A DNA stretch of 64,000 nt from Escarpia spicata. Its lineage: Eukaryota; Annelida; Polychaeta; Sabellida; Siboglinidae. Every line of letters begins with the position of its first letter. The first letter of the stretch is position 1. Location of the stretch: positions 20,931,853 through 20,995,852 of the forward strand of contig OZ023213.1 of the NCBI GenBank assembly GCA_963995525.1. The letters are read 5' to 3'. Below the pieces are notes generated by a model. That model did no database searches and had not been told where the DNA came from. It was given only the letters and a program-made list of their open reading frames with translations. Made by a program: the position numbers and the translations under genes. Positions 40,121-50,652 of the stretch are shown piece after piece.

Positions 40121-42547
40121 TGCGTTGCCTGTTCACCCCTGCCCTTTAGTGATCTCTCTTGACATTACCTTGCATTTTTGTAGCACATTATTGTAAACCT
40201 AACTAGTGAATGAATAAGAAACTGAAAATAAGCTTTTGAACCTCAGATGAACACATGTCAGATGTGAATGACTAAACCCATAAACATAAAACATGTTCAC
40301 GACAGCAGCACGGTCAGTTCCAGTGAACTGTACAAACAAGCATTAAAATCAAGCAATCAATGGGTTCGTGATGATGATGATAGGATCGCAGGACCAAAGT
40401 AAACAAACACTCATATGCAGTTTATTCAGACATCAAACTTTCCGTGTACATTCCACCTAGAGTTGAGTCTTTACAGCTGGTGCTCACTGACTTGCAGGAA
40501 CTGCTAGCTGGTCACATGACCCAACAACCAGGAACACAATCTCCCAAAATATCATGCTTTGATTTCATCTGACAACTCTAGATAAGAACTTTTTTGTGTG
40601 CTGGTAATACAGTTGCTTTACACGGACAACACAGATGCAAATAAACAAACTTACTGATGCCACGGCTTACAGATTTCCCAAATATAATAAACAGTTTTTG
40701 AATGTTGGTAGGAATACGGTTGCATCTGGTTTTATTATGGATTTACTTGATATTTTTAATTAGTAATACTGAATGTCTATTCTTGTAGTCATCACACAAG
40801 TATCAACCCAAATGACAAAGTTAGATGTTAGCTATAGTGGTCGAAAAGCCAACAACTTTTGATGCTAGACAGATTTCCAACAAGTTTAGTTTGATGTGTT
40901 ATTTTCTGTAGTTTCATAGATGCCGACATTTGATTGGCATAGGAATGCTATTGACCGTTTACCTAGAGATAAACATTTTACGGATTTATAGTTTCAAGTC
41001 AACAATAAAGGATCTCTTACCAAGAAAATATGGCAAGTCTGTTTTAAATAAGTAGTTCCTATCAGCTACATGTAAACAATTGCAGGCAATAACGAAATGA
41101 TGGCATCATGATAAATAGCCACCGTTAACATTAATGTCATCGTGCATCTACAAAGCGTACAAGTGCAGATGTAGAACACAACAGCATTGCTGACATGCAG
41201 TACAACTGTGTGTTACGTGCCTACAGTGAGATCTAGGGTGTGATTTGAGTGAGGTCGCTTGTCAGTATCAGTCGTCGTCTTGTTTTCCCATTCCACCTGA
41301 TGTGTCCATTACAGCAGCAGCAGCAGGCTGACAGAGTACGTGATATGTGATGCTATCGCAATATTCACTTTTACCCAGAATCCACCATGCAGGAACCCAT
41401 AGGCTGAATTCAAGTTATCTGCTTGCATTTGTTGGTGAAGCAGCATCGTTTGCATTCCTACAAAGTGAACGAATCAGTATTAAGTTTAATATGAAAAACA
41501 AATATGTACACATGCAATACTGGGTGGGAGGAAATGCAGGAGTGAAAAGAGAGCTTTAGGAGGACGCTAACGAGGAGTCAGTGAACATTGGCTAGACACA
41601 TGGAACGAATGGAAGGGAACGGTCAACGGAGAGAGTAGATGATAGGAAAAGAGGAAAATGGGAGGACTGTGTGAAGACAGACTTGGTTGGATTGGGAGGA
41701 AGTGGAGATCAAGGGACCAGGGAGTGGAGATGGGTGGTGGAGATGTTAGCAATGTAACAAGTAAAACTAAATAATTGAGGACCCATATCGATGCCAGCCT
41801 CATCCCAGCTTTTAGGGACAGAGGGGAGAGCAACAATACAGAATAACAATACATGTGATAATGGGAATATTCTGTTACCCAGTTGCATTGGCAACATGAC
41901 ACTAGTCTGTAATTCAGGCGTTTTTTGATTGATGTGTCTAAGTTGTCAAGTTTTAACCAAGATGCTAGAATTTAAAAACTGGTCTGTTTATATATGCTAT
42001 TTAATTGTTTTATCACCTACGGTTACAACAACATACTTCAATGCACTTATGTGCAATATTTCCTATATATCCTATCAACTGCCTAACATACACTACTGCC
42101 CAAATTAATTAAATAAGGTGCAGTTTTATTTATTGTTGAATAAATTTGTAGTGAGAAGTTTGCAATTACTTTGAATGCAACCCAACCGAGACTTAGAATA
42201 GTCATGCCATGGAAATTGGATGTCTGGCATAACAAGTTCAAAATATGTTTTACTCAGTAAGACTCACTGTACAGAATGCCCAAACAATTAGCACAATATC
42301 CTTGAAAATAAAAAAATCCTAACAAGCAGGACTATGTCTTCTGACATAGAATGATGTAAACACAAGAGCCACCTTTGGTCAAAAGAACTATAATGATTAC
42401 ATAATGTGATTAATACTACATACTGTGAATACATTTAAATCAGAATAACACAATTTACAACAAAAACATAATAATAATTTAATCATACGATTTACACTTT
42501 TTGTAAGAAAACAGATTACACAGTTTTGTCAAAGATGACTGACTTAC
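40121..42547. other. AT-rich region without supported genes
   Basis: Possibly the 3' flank or UTR of the minus-strand cysteine-rich gene. No splice-flanked coding block was found. A short CAGCAGCAG run lies near 41312. Confidence 0.3.
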
Positions 42548-44877
42548 CCAGCAGCCTTGGACAGAGTTGATGAGACACAGTCCAAGTTGTCCTTATCGCA
42601 GTCCGCCCGTTCACACACATAGCACATCACTGTGGACACGAGCAGAACCAACTGTACACATGCCTCTTACCAATGACAGCAAGCAAGTTGGTGGAGACAT
42701 TTCTATCATAGATGTCTACACAAAATGCAAGTACAATAGTGAAGTAGATACATGTTCATAAGTGCACAGCAATATATATTCTGCAATACAGGCACATAGT
42801 CTTGGAGATGGTCTTGACGGAATGATATAATTTTTCAAAAAACCTCCAAATGCACCTTCCTGAGGCTACCCAAAACCTCCAACTGCATCAGGCACTCTAT
42901 CAATTTTGATTATGACGTGCAAATATTTTACTATAAGAAATATGCCTAATCCATATGCCACACAAAGAAAAGAACGCAGGTCATACATATTACTATGATT
43001 ATTTGATTTCAGTGCCATACATTACACCCACCCTAGCCTAAATACATAGTGGGGTGAGGTCGTCTGGAGGAAAATCCTACATTGGGTGTGTTCGCTTGAT
43101 TCACTCACCTCCACACTGAGTCTTGTCTGCTGGAACATGTATCACATGCCATTGGTCCATCCTTGCATTCAGCACACTTCCGTAGACTGTCAAAAGTTGT
43201 AAAAACATACAAGATACATTATATTACTACTGAAACATGCACCATATGTCACTCGCCATTATAAGTGCCAGTCATTAGTTGTCACTTCCATGAATGTCAC
43301 ATGTTGTAAGAACATACAAGATACATTGTAATACATGCTTCTAAGACATGTACTGTTCAAGAAACATTCCACAAATTGTTTAATAAATTCATAGTTAACC
43401 TTTATTTATGTTATTATATAAACATAATTTTATTTTTTTATATAAACTATGTCCAATCCTGTTAACCTACATAAGAAATTTCTCTGATAAAAGAACAACA
43501 ATACTAAATGCAGGTTACCTACAGACACAAGTAGATTTGTTTTCCTTCAAGGTGTATCCATGGCTACAAGCATTGCACACATAATTGCCGTCAGAGTTTG
43601 TGCATTCGCGGCAGTGGCCAAATGTCACCTCTGAACACACTGCAAACAACCAACAGACAGGACTCATCTTATCTCAGTTCCATAATTTGTTGTAACATCA
43701 ATGGGCTACTACTAGTGAACTGGATATCCTGGAAGTAGATTGACAAATTACTGCGTCTGATTAGTGCTGTTAGATACTGTTAGGGGATGTGAACATATCG
43801 TTATATGTGTAAACCATCTGGATAGGTTATCATGAAAGAAAAACAAGATGCGTGTACAATAAATCATGCTGTGTGCAATAACTAATGTCAGCACATTAAA
43901 CAAAATTAATGTACAACCAACGGGTGACAGTTATAGGCAAAGCAATGTTCTTACTCTTGCACATCTTGCTTTTGTCCTTGATGTAGGTTGATTGAAAGAT
44001 GTCACATGTGATGACGCCTCCTGACTGTGAACATTTGTCGCACTGGCCGGGCAAACTGGCCAGATAAAGCATTACCATATGATTATTACAACTTCTGAAA
44101 CTCTGTGCACATGAGTAACACAAATGACTTTCACAATGTAACATGAGCAATATGAATGACTTCCACAATGTAACATGAGTAACACAAATGATTTCCACAA
44201 AGTAACATGAATGACTTGCCATAATAGAGAGATGGGTCGGTCTTATGTTGCAAAAGGATGGGGATAACCCAGACAGCTGTGAGTTGAAACCCCAAGGGAA
44301 ACAAAAAGAGAAAGACCCAAAACAACCTGAAGAACTGTGAAGGAGGAAGTCTGAGATGTCTCGTCTCTGCCTTAATTATGCGACAGTAGGCAGAAAGTAA
44401 ATTAAATAAGTATGTCATTTTGCTACTTCACTCTGTTGACATGATTGGGATATCTACATGAGCACATTTACCGATTTGTAATCTTGAATTAACGTAACTT
44501 GAAATGTCAATGAATCATAACACACAGAAACTACTAATGTACTAATGACACATGCCTTGCAATTGAACCAGAGAGGGATAAGAACAACTGGTGGTTCAAT
44601 ACTTTACGTGGAGCAAAGAGAAATAAATAAGGAAGCCCACTAAAAGCACCAACAAATATATTCCAACACGAGCACAACAAGGTGGGCTGAAACAAAATGA
44701 AGGATTGTTGAACCAAATGGGGTGACAAATAACTACACAACGAATGAATGCATGGATCACTCCATTTTTGGTTCGTTACGAATATTAGTTGTAATCTTCA
44801 CTATCGGGTTACCTGGTTAAGATACTCACTTGCACAAGAAGCGTCTGATTTCATCTGGATGCCCTTGCAGTCTGTTT
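42548..44877 (-). CDS. Cysteine-rich multi-exon protein (partial)
   Basis: Five minus-strand exon candidates with consensus splice sites lie at 44830-44877, 43955-44055, 43519-43639, 43109-43186 and 42548-42629. The first four join in phase. Their peptides carry paired cysteines: CDKCSQSGGVITCD, then CRECTNSDGNYVCNACSHGY with a following CVC, then CAECKDGPMACDTC. The fifth has CYVCERADCD. The 'CxxC...G.Y.C.AC..GY' layout resembles EGF-like or furin-like repeats of secreted or cell-surface proteins. The fifth exon is out of phase with the fourth, so an exon may be missing between them. No signal peptide, membrane segment or stop was located. Specific family not recognised. Confidence 0.6.
44108..44218. 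repeat. Tandem repeat, about 38 bp unit, three copies
   Basis: AACATGAGTAACACAAATGA followed by TTTCCACAATGT-type sequence is repeated three times with small changes inside an intron of the cysteine-rich gene. Confidence 0.7.
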
Positions 44878-46032
44878 CTGTAGATGATACAACAAATGCG
44901 TGTTCACACAATGCAAATGGCAGAAAACTTATAATGTTTATGTAAAACAGGGCAACTTGTAAGATATAAAGAAAATCACTAAACCTAAAGTCACACTTCT
45001 TGACACTGCATATATTACAATGTATTATTGAACACTCAAACTACTACCAAACAACTGTAGTTTATGGATGTCACATGCAGTATTCAAATTTAGTTCAAGC
45101 AGATTATATAAACTGAAACATCATCCAAGAAATGCAATTGCAATGTAATTATGACTGCTGGTTGAGAACGTATCAGAACTAAGTATGTGAAGAATGGTTC
45201 GTGTGCCATCTGGTGGCAAAGGTGGTAAGGATAGTCTTTTTTACCAAGTATCTGTCCCAGAGTAGTAACTCTAAAACAACTATAGTATTCAACTATAATA
45301 ACTGTTACAATATGATGGCAATGGTAGTAAGGAAATTAGATTTTTCTCACGGTACAATTTTCTTATAATCTGACAAAACGTTAACTTGGTCACCAGTGGG
45401 AAAGTCAACTGTGCTCTGTGCCCTATATCGATCTCTTGAATTGAGACACGTGTTGAGCGAAGGTTCCTTTGAATATTTTATTGTATTGCAACAACTGCTT
45501 GCCAGAACCTCAGCCTCATATTCTAAGGTTATTAGATTTAAAATTACTCTAAATATCTACATACTGCTGAAATTACTTCATGTAATATTTGTGATATGAA
45601 CCTGTTCATTTTTAAGCTGCCACAAAACAGCATTATCACTCAAAATGGGCAATATATTCAATTTGAAAGTGTTACAACACTTGTTTAATGTGTCTTTAGG
45701 GGCCTTGGCTAGCACTGGCACTAGAATCTGTTTAGCCAAATCGGCTAAAGGTTCCAATTTTCTTTAGCCAAATGAGATTTTGTTTAGCCATTTTTTAAGC
45801 AGAAACTAGGGTGAAAATTGTAAAAAATCAAATCCTATGAAACTATACATCGGCATAATATGTATGTGTATTTTGCATACATATATATAGTCACAACAAC
45901 ACCAACATATAGAACAGCGTTTAATTATCAATATAAAACAAGATGTAATGAACATAAAACAAGATAATCGACCACACCATAAAGAACCCATCACCACAGT
46001 GTCCTCCACTACACTCCAGCAGTGTCCACTCG
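44878..46032. other. AT-rich region without supported genes
   Basis: Nothing recognised. Downstream side of the hAT-derived gene. Confidence 0.3.
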
Positions 46033-47219
46033 TTACACTAGCCTAGTGAAGCCGGCACACTGCTTCTTGATGGTCCAAGTCTTGAAGGCTTCTTCGTATG
46101 GAAATCCTCGCACGGAAGGAGCTTCGAGGTTAAGCACGGTCAGTGTCTCCACAGACGAAACCTTCAGTGATGCCCTGCCATCTGTCTTGATGGCATTGTA
46201 CGTACTGATGGCCCTCTCACAATTCACCGACGTGATAGGGATGGTCACGGCAATTGTGGCAATCTTCCCCAGGATCGGGAACGAGTCGAGTGCCGGGTAG
46301 ATGAACTGGGCATAAAATGCCTCCTGTGTTTTACTGGCAGTCTGCAACAGTAGTCCACGCATGGTGATCCATTCGAGCTTGGCTTCGGTGATGTTGTCGG
46401 TGTCGGTGAAGTAGTCCAGCAGGACTGCCAACTTCTCCTCTCCGTACCTGCCAACACCACATTGCCAGATATAAAATAAGTCTAAAATGCAAACAGACTG
46501 CATCTACAAAGGACAACATGATATTTGGTTGCTGTTCAGCAGTAGTATCAACTTCTTCCTGTACATCAATGAATCAACATAAAACGGCTGCAACTATTTT
46601 ATTGCTGCTGTCAATGAGGTTGTCTAACTTCTCCCTGTACCTGTCAACATAGCATTGCTTGACATGAAGTATAAAATATCTACAAAAACATAAGAAATGG
46701 AGGATTTGTTTGTACTGTACCTGACAAGGTCTTCATGTGAAGTGTCCCGATTAATCTGGGACGGGTCGAACAGGGTTAGGGCGTGCAGCATGCCAGCATC
46801 TGGGAATGCAGCCTCCAGGCGGGTCACGACCTCCTCGACGAACTGCCGGGTAGCCCCATGGGTCTTGTCCCGATCCTTGGCCGTGTCCTTGATGGTGTGT
46901 CCCTTGTATTCAAACTCACCATCTGCAGTAGCTGGCAGATGCTCCTTCATGGCAGCGAGGAAAGGGCCGTCTGTGGTGAGTAGCGACATCAGCGCCAGGA
47001 TGGACGCGTCAATGTGCGGCTTGAGTGCTGTATAGCTGAGGCGGTCTTTCTGCATTATCTTGTTCAAGATGGCGAGGATCCCTACTGCGTCGGAAAGGAA
47101 TGCAGTGAGGTACAGGAAGCGGTACGTAGCCATCTGCTTGACACAGCCAAGTAACACTGCCTTACCGTCGGACAGCCGCTCACCAGCTGCAGCGTATGTG
47201 GCCGAGAGGGGCCCCCGGG
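46033..47219 (-). CDS. hAT-transposase-derived gene, two in-phase exons
   Basis: Two minus-strand exons, 46721-47219 and 46033-46447. The first opens after a TGTTGTTAG acceptor and ends CTTGTCAG|GTACAG. The second begins after GTTGGCAG and ends at TAA 46033-46035. The split Arg codon (AG|G) is in phase and both exons are stop-free (about 304 residues together). The first carries LLGCVKQMATYRFLYLTAFL...ALMSLLTTDGPFL, the second ITSVNCERAISTYNAIKT, the hAT C-terminal dimerisation motif (usually P-x-S-x-x-x-E/C-E-R). Such spliced hAT frames occur in ZNF862-like genes. No BED/TTF zinc finger or DDE Asp was found upstream, so it is either a domesticated gene with undetected 5' exons or a truncated transposon. 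Confidence 0.7.
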
Positions 47220-47560
47220 CTAACAACACAATACCAGTAGCTTATTTACAAGGTTGTCCATCTACATTTACGTTATGATCCTAGATATATGTTGATATTA
47301 TATTTGGAGGCAAACTTTTTACAGCATTCCACGTGTGTTCAACGCACTTGGCCTGTGGCGTGTGTATGGGTGGACACAACATTGTCAGTATCTTCACTTT
47401 AAAATGAACAAAACAAACACAGTGCTAGTGGTATTTGTGAATTTTTAATACTATACTTTTAGAGGTTTCAAATACAATATTTTATGAGGGTTGAGAAGAT
47501 GGTTTGACAGTTACTCACCAGGTGGACAAGGGTTGAGAAGATGGTTTGACAGTTACTCAC
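47220..47560. other. Intronic or intergenic
   Basis: No exon seen. Its right end holds one copy of a 42-bp tandem duplication (about 47487-47569) that includes the splice-donor side of the helicase exon at 47561-47659. Confidence 0.4.
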
Positions 47561-48703
47561 CAGGTGAATGAGGGTTGAGATTGCGTGATGTAGGGTTTCC
47601 ATGCTGGGCGGTTGCATTGCCTTGCCTACAAATGTCTCCATGCGTCCCAGCTTCAACATCTGTGACAAAAATAAAATAGCTAAAAACACACACAGGGTGT
47701 CAATGCTTATATTCTGGCATGGTGATTAAACATAGAAAATATTTGTGAATATTTGATTCAAATATTAATTATGACCATATGGTGCAAATGTTTTAAGACA
47801 TTTTCTTATCATCTTATACTTCCTTGATTATTATCAAACATTGTACAATTTCTCTGTGCGGTATTTAATGTGTTTCTAATTACACCATCCTATGTGTAAA
47901 ATAACATGTTACGATGTGCTGACCTTGATCTGTAGACTGAGTTCCACCAATCGTGTCCTGAGGATCTCTGGCAGTTGGTAGTCAGAGAAGTGCCGACTGT
48001 GATACTCTGTGTACAAGTGATAACAGATGTCCGGCTATACCCTAAGAGGAAAGACTCACGGCTTGATAGGTGTTACCTGCAAAGTAAGTACTTCTCATGA
48101 GCTTTAAAAATGATATCTCATTTGTTGAAATATCTTCAATAATTTTTTATTTATTTTAAAATTGAAGCAAAATTTTTAAAACTGACATTTTGAAAAATGA
48201 GGTAATTTTTACTTATATCGTCTACGGTTTCTTGATGTGTGGGTTCGTAAATACAGGCATTTTCTTAGTTTGTTATTATTTGTAAAAGAAAATAATCCAG
48301 ACATTGAAAGATGAGATTATTAAACATGCATTTCTGCCAAAATCACAAAATTTATGGAACATGATCTAGACAGATATTTTTGGTTCGTAGGCAGTTTAAA
48401 CACCAACTCTACATCTCTGTGAAGTATTCACAGGTACTGAAGTATAAAGAGGATTCAAAATTGTTTTCACTCGATTGAGTCTGCTGTTCTAAACACTGCA
48501 CTACGACACCCCAAGAGTTCCCTTGCTATCAGAGTACATATATATATGGTCTGACTCACCTTCCAGCCCGGCCCAGATGCTGCTTGGCGTTGGCCTGACT
48601 CACCCACTCAGGCCTCAAGGTTGCGATGTTGTTGGCCAGGTCAAAGTTCTTCTTCTTGATCTTACCCCAATCAACAACATAGACAACGTCATCTATTGTG
48701 ATA
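47561..48703 (-). pseudogene. DEAH-box RNA helicase (DHX36-like), three exons
   Basis: Exons at 48560-48703, 47924-48041 and 47561-47659 join in phase with AG/GT borders. Exon 1 encodes [16 protein letters not shown]...[10 protein letters not shown] and then HLGRAGR, i.e. motifs V and VI of DEAH helicases. Motif VI is normally QRxGRxGR, and here the first Arg is His. Exon 2 begins V-stop-P, a TAG (48036-48038) where the family has Gln, then ICYHLYTEYH and DYQLPEILRTRLVELSLQIK. Exon 3 gives MLKLGRMETFVGKAMQPPSME, the helicase-associated winged-helix start. ATP-dependent RNA/RNP remodelling is the family role. The stop and the altered arginine finger region argue for a pseudogene. No downstream OB-fold exon was found. 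Confidence 0.7.
48001..48180. repeat. Segmental duplication, copy A
   Basis: Covers the 5' part of helicase exon 2 and about 140 bp of the intron before it. Very similar to 49726-49905 in the same orientation (GATGTCCGGCTATACCCTAA shared exactly, the rest with scattered changes). Confidence 0.8.
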
Positions 48704-49229
48704 CTGCAAGAGACAAACAGAATGGCTAAATTCAACACAAGTAACTTTGATGTCCACCAGCCATGCCTTAGGTGAGATTACAGGTTGAACATCCCACCAT
48801 CCCATTTACTCAGGCCTTTCGTTGACCACTATCAGAAAGATCATAATCTGATTTATGTATCCAATATGTCGTGGTTTGCCTGTCACAATCAGAATTTTGC
48901 GCGTGACCTCCATCAAGCTTAGCCATGCCAACAATGTTAGTAACGGGTATATACATATGAATTAAACTACAATTGTTGTATGACATCTCATAAATCAGAC
49001 ATTCCCACCGTTGTCACTTCAAAAACAGTCAGCTGTGTGCGTGCGTGTGTGTGCGTGCGTATGTGTGTGTCTGTGCATGTGAAGTGTGTGATATTCATAC
49101 ACCCACAGGACAAACACTGGAGCTGATAACTACATTGGTCAAATTTTGGTGTCATCGAGATAGTTTGTTTACGCAAATGCATATACGACAAACCAATATA
49201 CACGCACATACACATGCATACAGTCTTAC

Positions 49230-49555
49230 CCTCTCACATATTGTCTCTCAGACTTAAACTCTTTCACACTTACCCTCACTCAAACTTACTCTCTCACATG
49301 TTATCTCTCAGACTTACCCTCTATTAGACTTACCCTCTGAACAGCACAGTACTCATACAACACATGTGCAGCACAGAGAGCACATAAACACATCTGTGCA
49401 GCACAGAGAGCACATACAACATATGACAGTACATACAACATATTTCTGTAGGTACAGTACAAATACAACAGATGTCTATACAGCACAGTACATACAACGT
49501 ATTTCTTTACAGCACAGAACACATACAACATATGTCTGTACAGCAGCGACCGTTT
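49230..49555. repeat. Two adjacent degenerate tandem repeats
   Basis: First, CTTACCCTCTCACAT/TCTCTCAGA-type units (about 49227-49338). Then about seven copies of a roughly 30-bp unit related to CAGCACAGAGCACATACAAC followed by ATATGTCTGTA (about 49338-49550). Confidence 0.75.
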
Positions 49556-49617
49556 ATTGTTATAATTGTCTTTGAGGTATTTCTGACTCATCTCACCTCA
49601 TTTATAAAAACAAAATG

Positions 49618-49724
49618 GAGCTGCGCACACTATGCATTGGAGACTGTTTGGTCACTGTAACTCAGAATGTACGGAATCTTGGTGTACAGTTCGATGCCGA
49701 GATGAAGATGGAGACGCACGTGAG
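49618..49724 (+). pseudogene. LINE RT C-terminal scrap
   Basis: The frame reads LRTLCIGDCLVTVTQNVRNL, then GVQFDAEMKMETHV. The 'NLGVxFDxxMxMxxHV' block follows the RT thumb in many CR1/Jockey-like LINEs. Only about 35 codons survive. It directly abuts the duplicated helicase segment. Confidence 0.6.
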
Positions 49725-49725
49725 T

Positions 49726-49905
49726 GATACTCTGCGTACAAATGATAATAGATGTCCGGCTATACCCTAAGAGGAAAGACTCACGGGTTAATATCTGTAA
49801 CCTGCAATGTAAGTACTTATCGTGAGCTTCAAAATGATACCTCATTTGTTCAAATATCTTCAGTAGTTTTTAATTTATTTCTAAAACTGAAGCAACATTT
49901 TTAAA
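49726..49905. repeat. Segmental duplication, copy B
   Basis: Second copy of the helicase exon 2/intron segment (copy A at 48001-48180). It carries the same CTATAC string, i.e. the same TAG on the minus strand. Confidence 0.8.
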
Positions 49906-50240
49906 ATGGGCCATGTGGCCCTGAAGTCCTATGTACTAATACGTCTATATGTGACCCCGGCTGATCTAATGAGTGATCAGACGGAAAAATTGTAACAACG
50001 TTTTCTTACATTCTTGTAAAGGTTTGGTAGGGTGCTTTACAAGGTTTCAAAAATTATGACTGCTACAAAAATTGGTGAAGTTATGAAGTATTGAACATGG
50101 TAGGGGTCAAAAAGTGAAAATGAAGAAAACGGCTGTTGAAGTTTTACATTATATATTATGTAAATGGATTGCATGGAAATATTACATGCACAACATTCAA
50201 ATGTAGCACACAGTATGTAATATGTATGTTATTTTGCAAT

Positions 50241-50652
50241 GATACACTGGAAGTACAAATGTGCTGCTACAAAGACTTATCAAGTTATGTCAGATTATGT
50301 CTTTATGTGTAAAACTAAGAGGACAGATTATTTGAGAACAAAAGGTAGACTCACTGTTTGACACAGTTTAAAACCTACAGGCAACTGTCCAGTTTAACAG
50401 AGGTCTTGTGGCTTAATGCCGTCTGTTGACACAAGCTACTGCCAGTGACCAACTACAGATTAGTCACAGTTTCCACCAAACAATAGCAGGCAGAGAATCT
50501 TAGCTCCACAGCTGGGTGTAATACACAACAAGTGATAAATATATGATACACTGGAAGTACAAATGTGCTGCTACAAAAATGTATAAAGTTATGCCAGATT
50601 ATGTCTTTATGTATAAAATTAAGAAGACAGATTATTTGAGAGCAAAAGGTAG
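50241..50652. repeat. Pair of 108-bp direct repeats before LINE
   Basis: 50241-50348 and 50545-50652 both run from GATACACTGGAAGTACAAAT to AAAAGGTAG with about ten differences. The second ends 17 bp before an ATG and 33 bp before the LINE frame. They may be 5' UTR monomers of that LINE, or host repeats. Confidence 0.75.
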
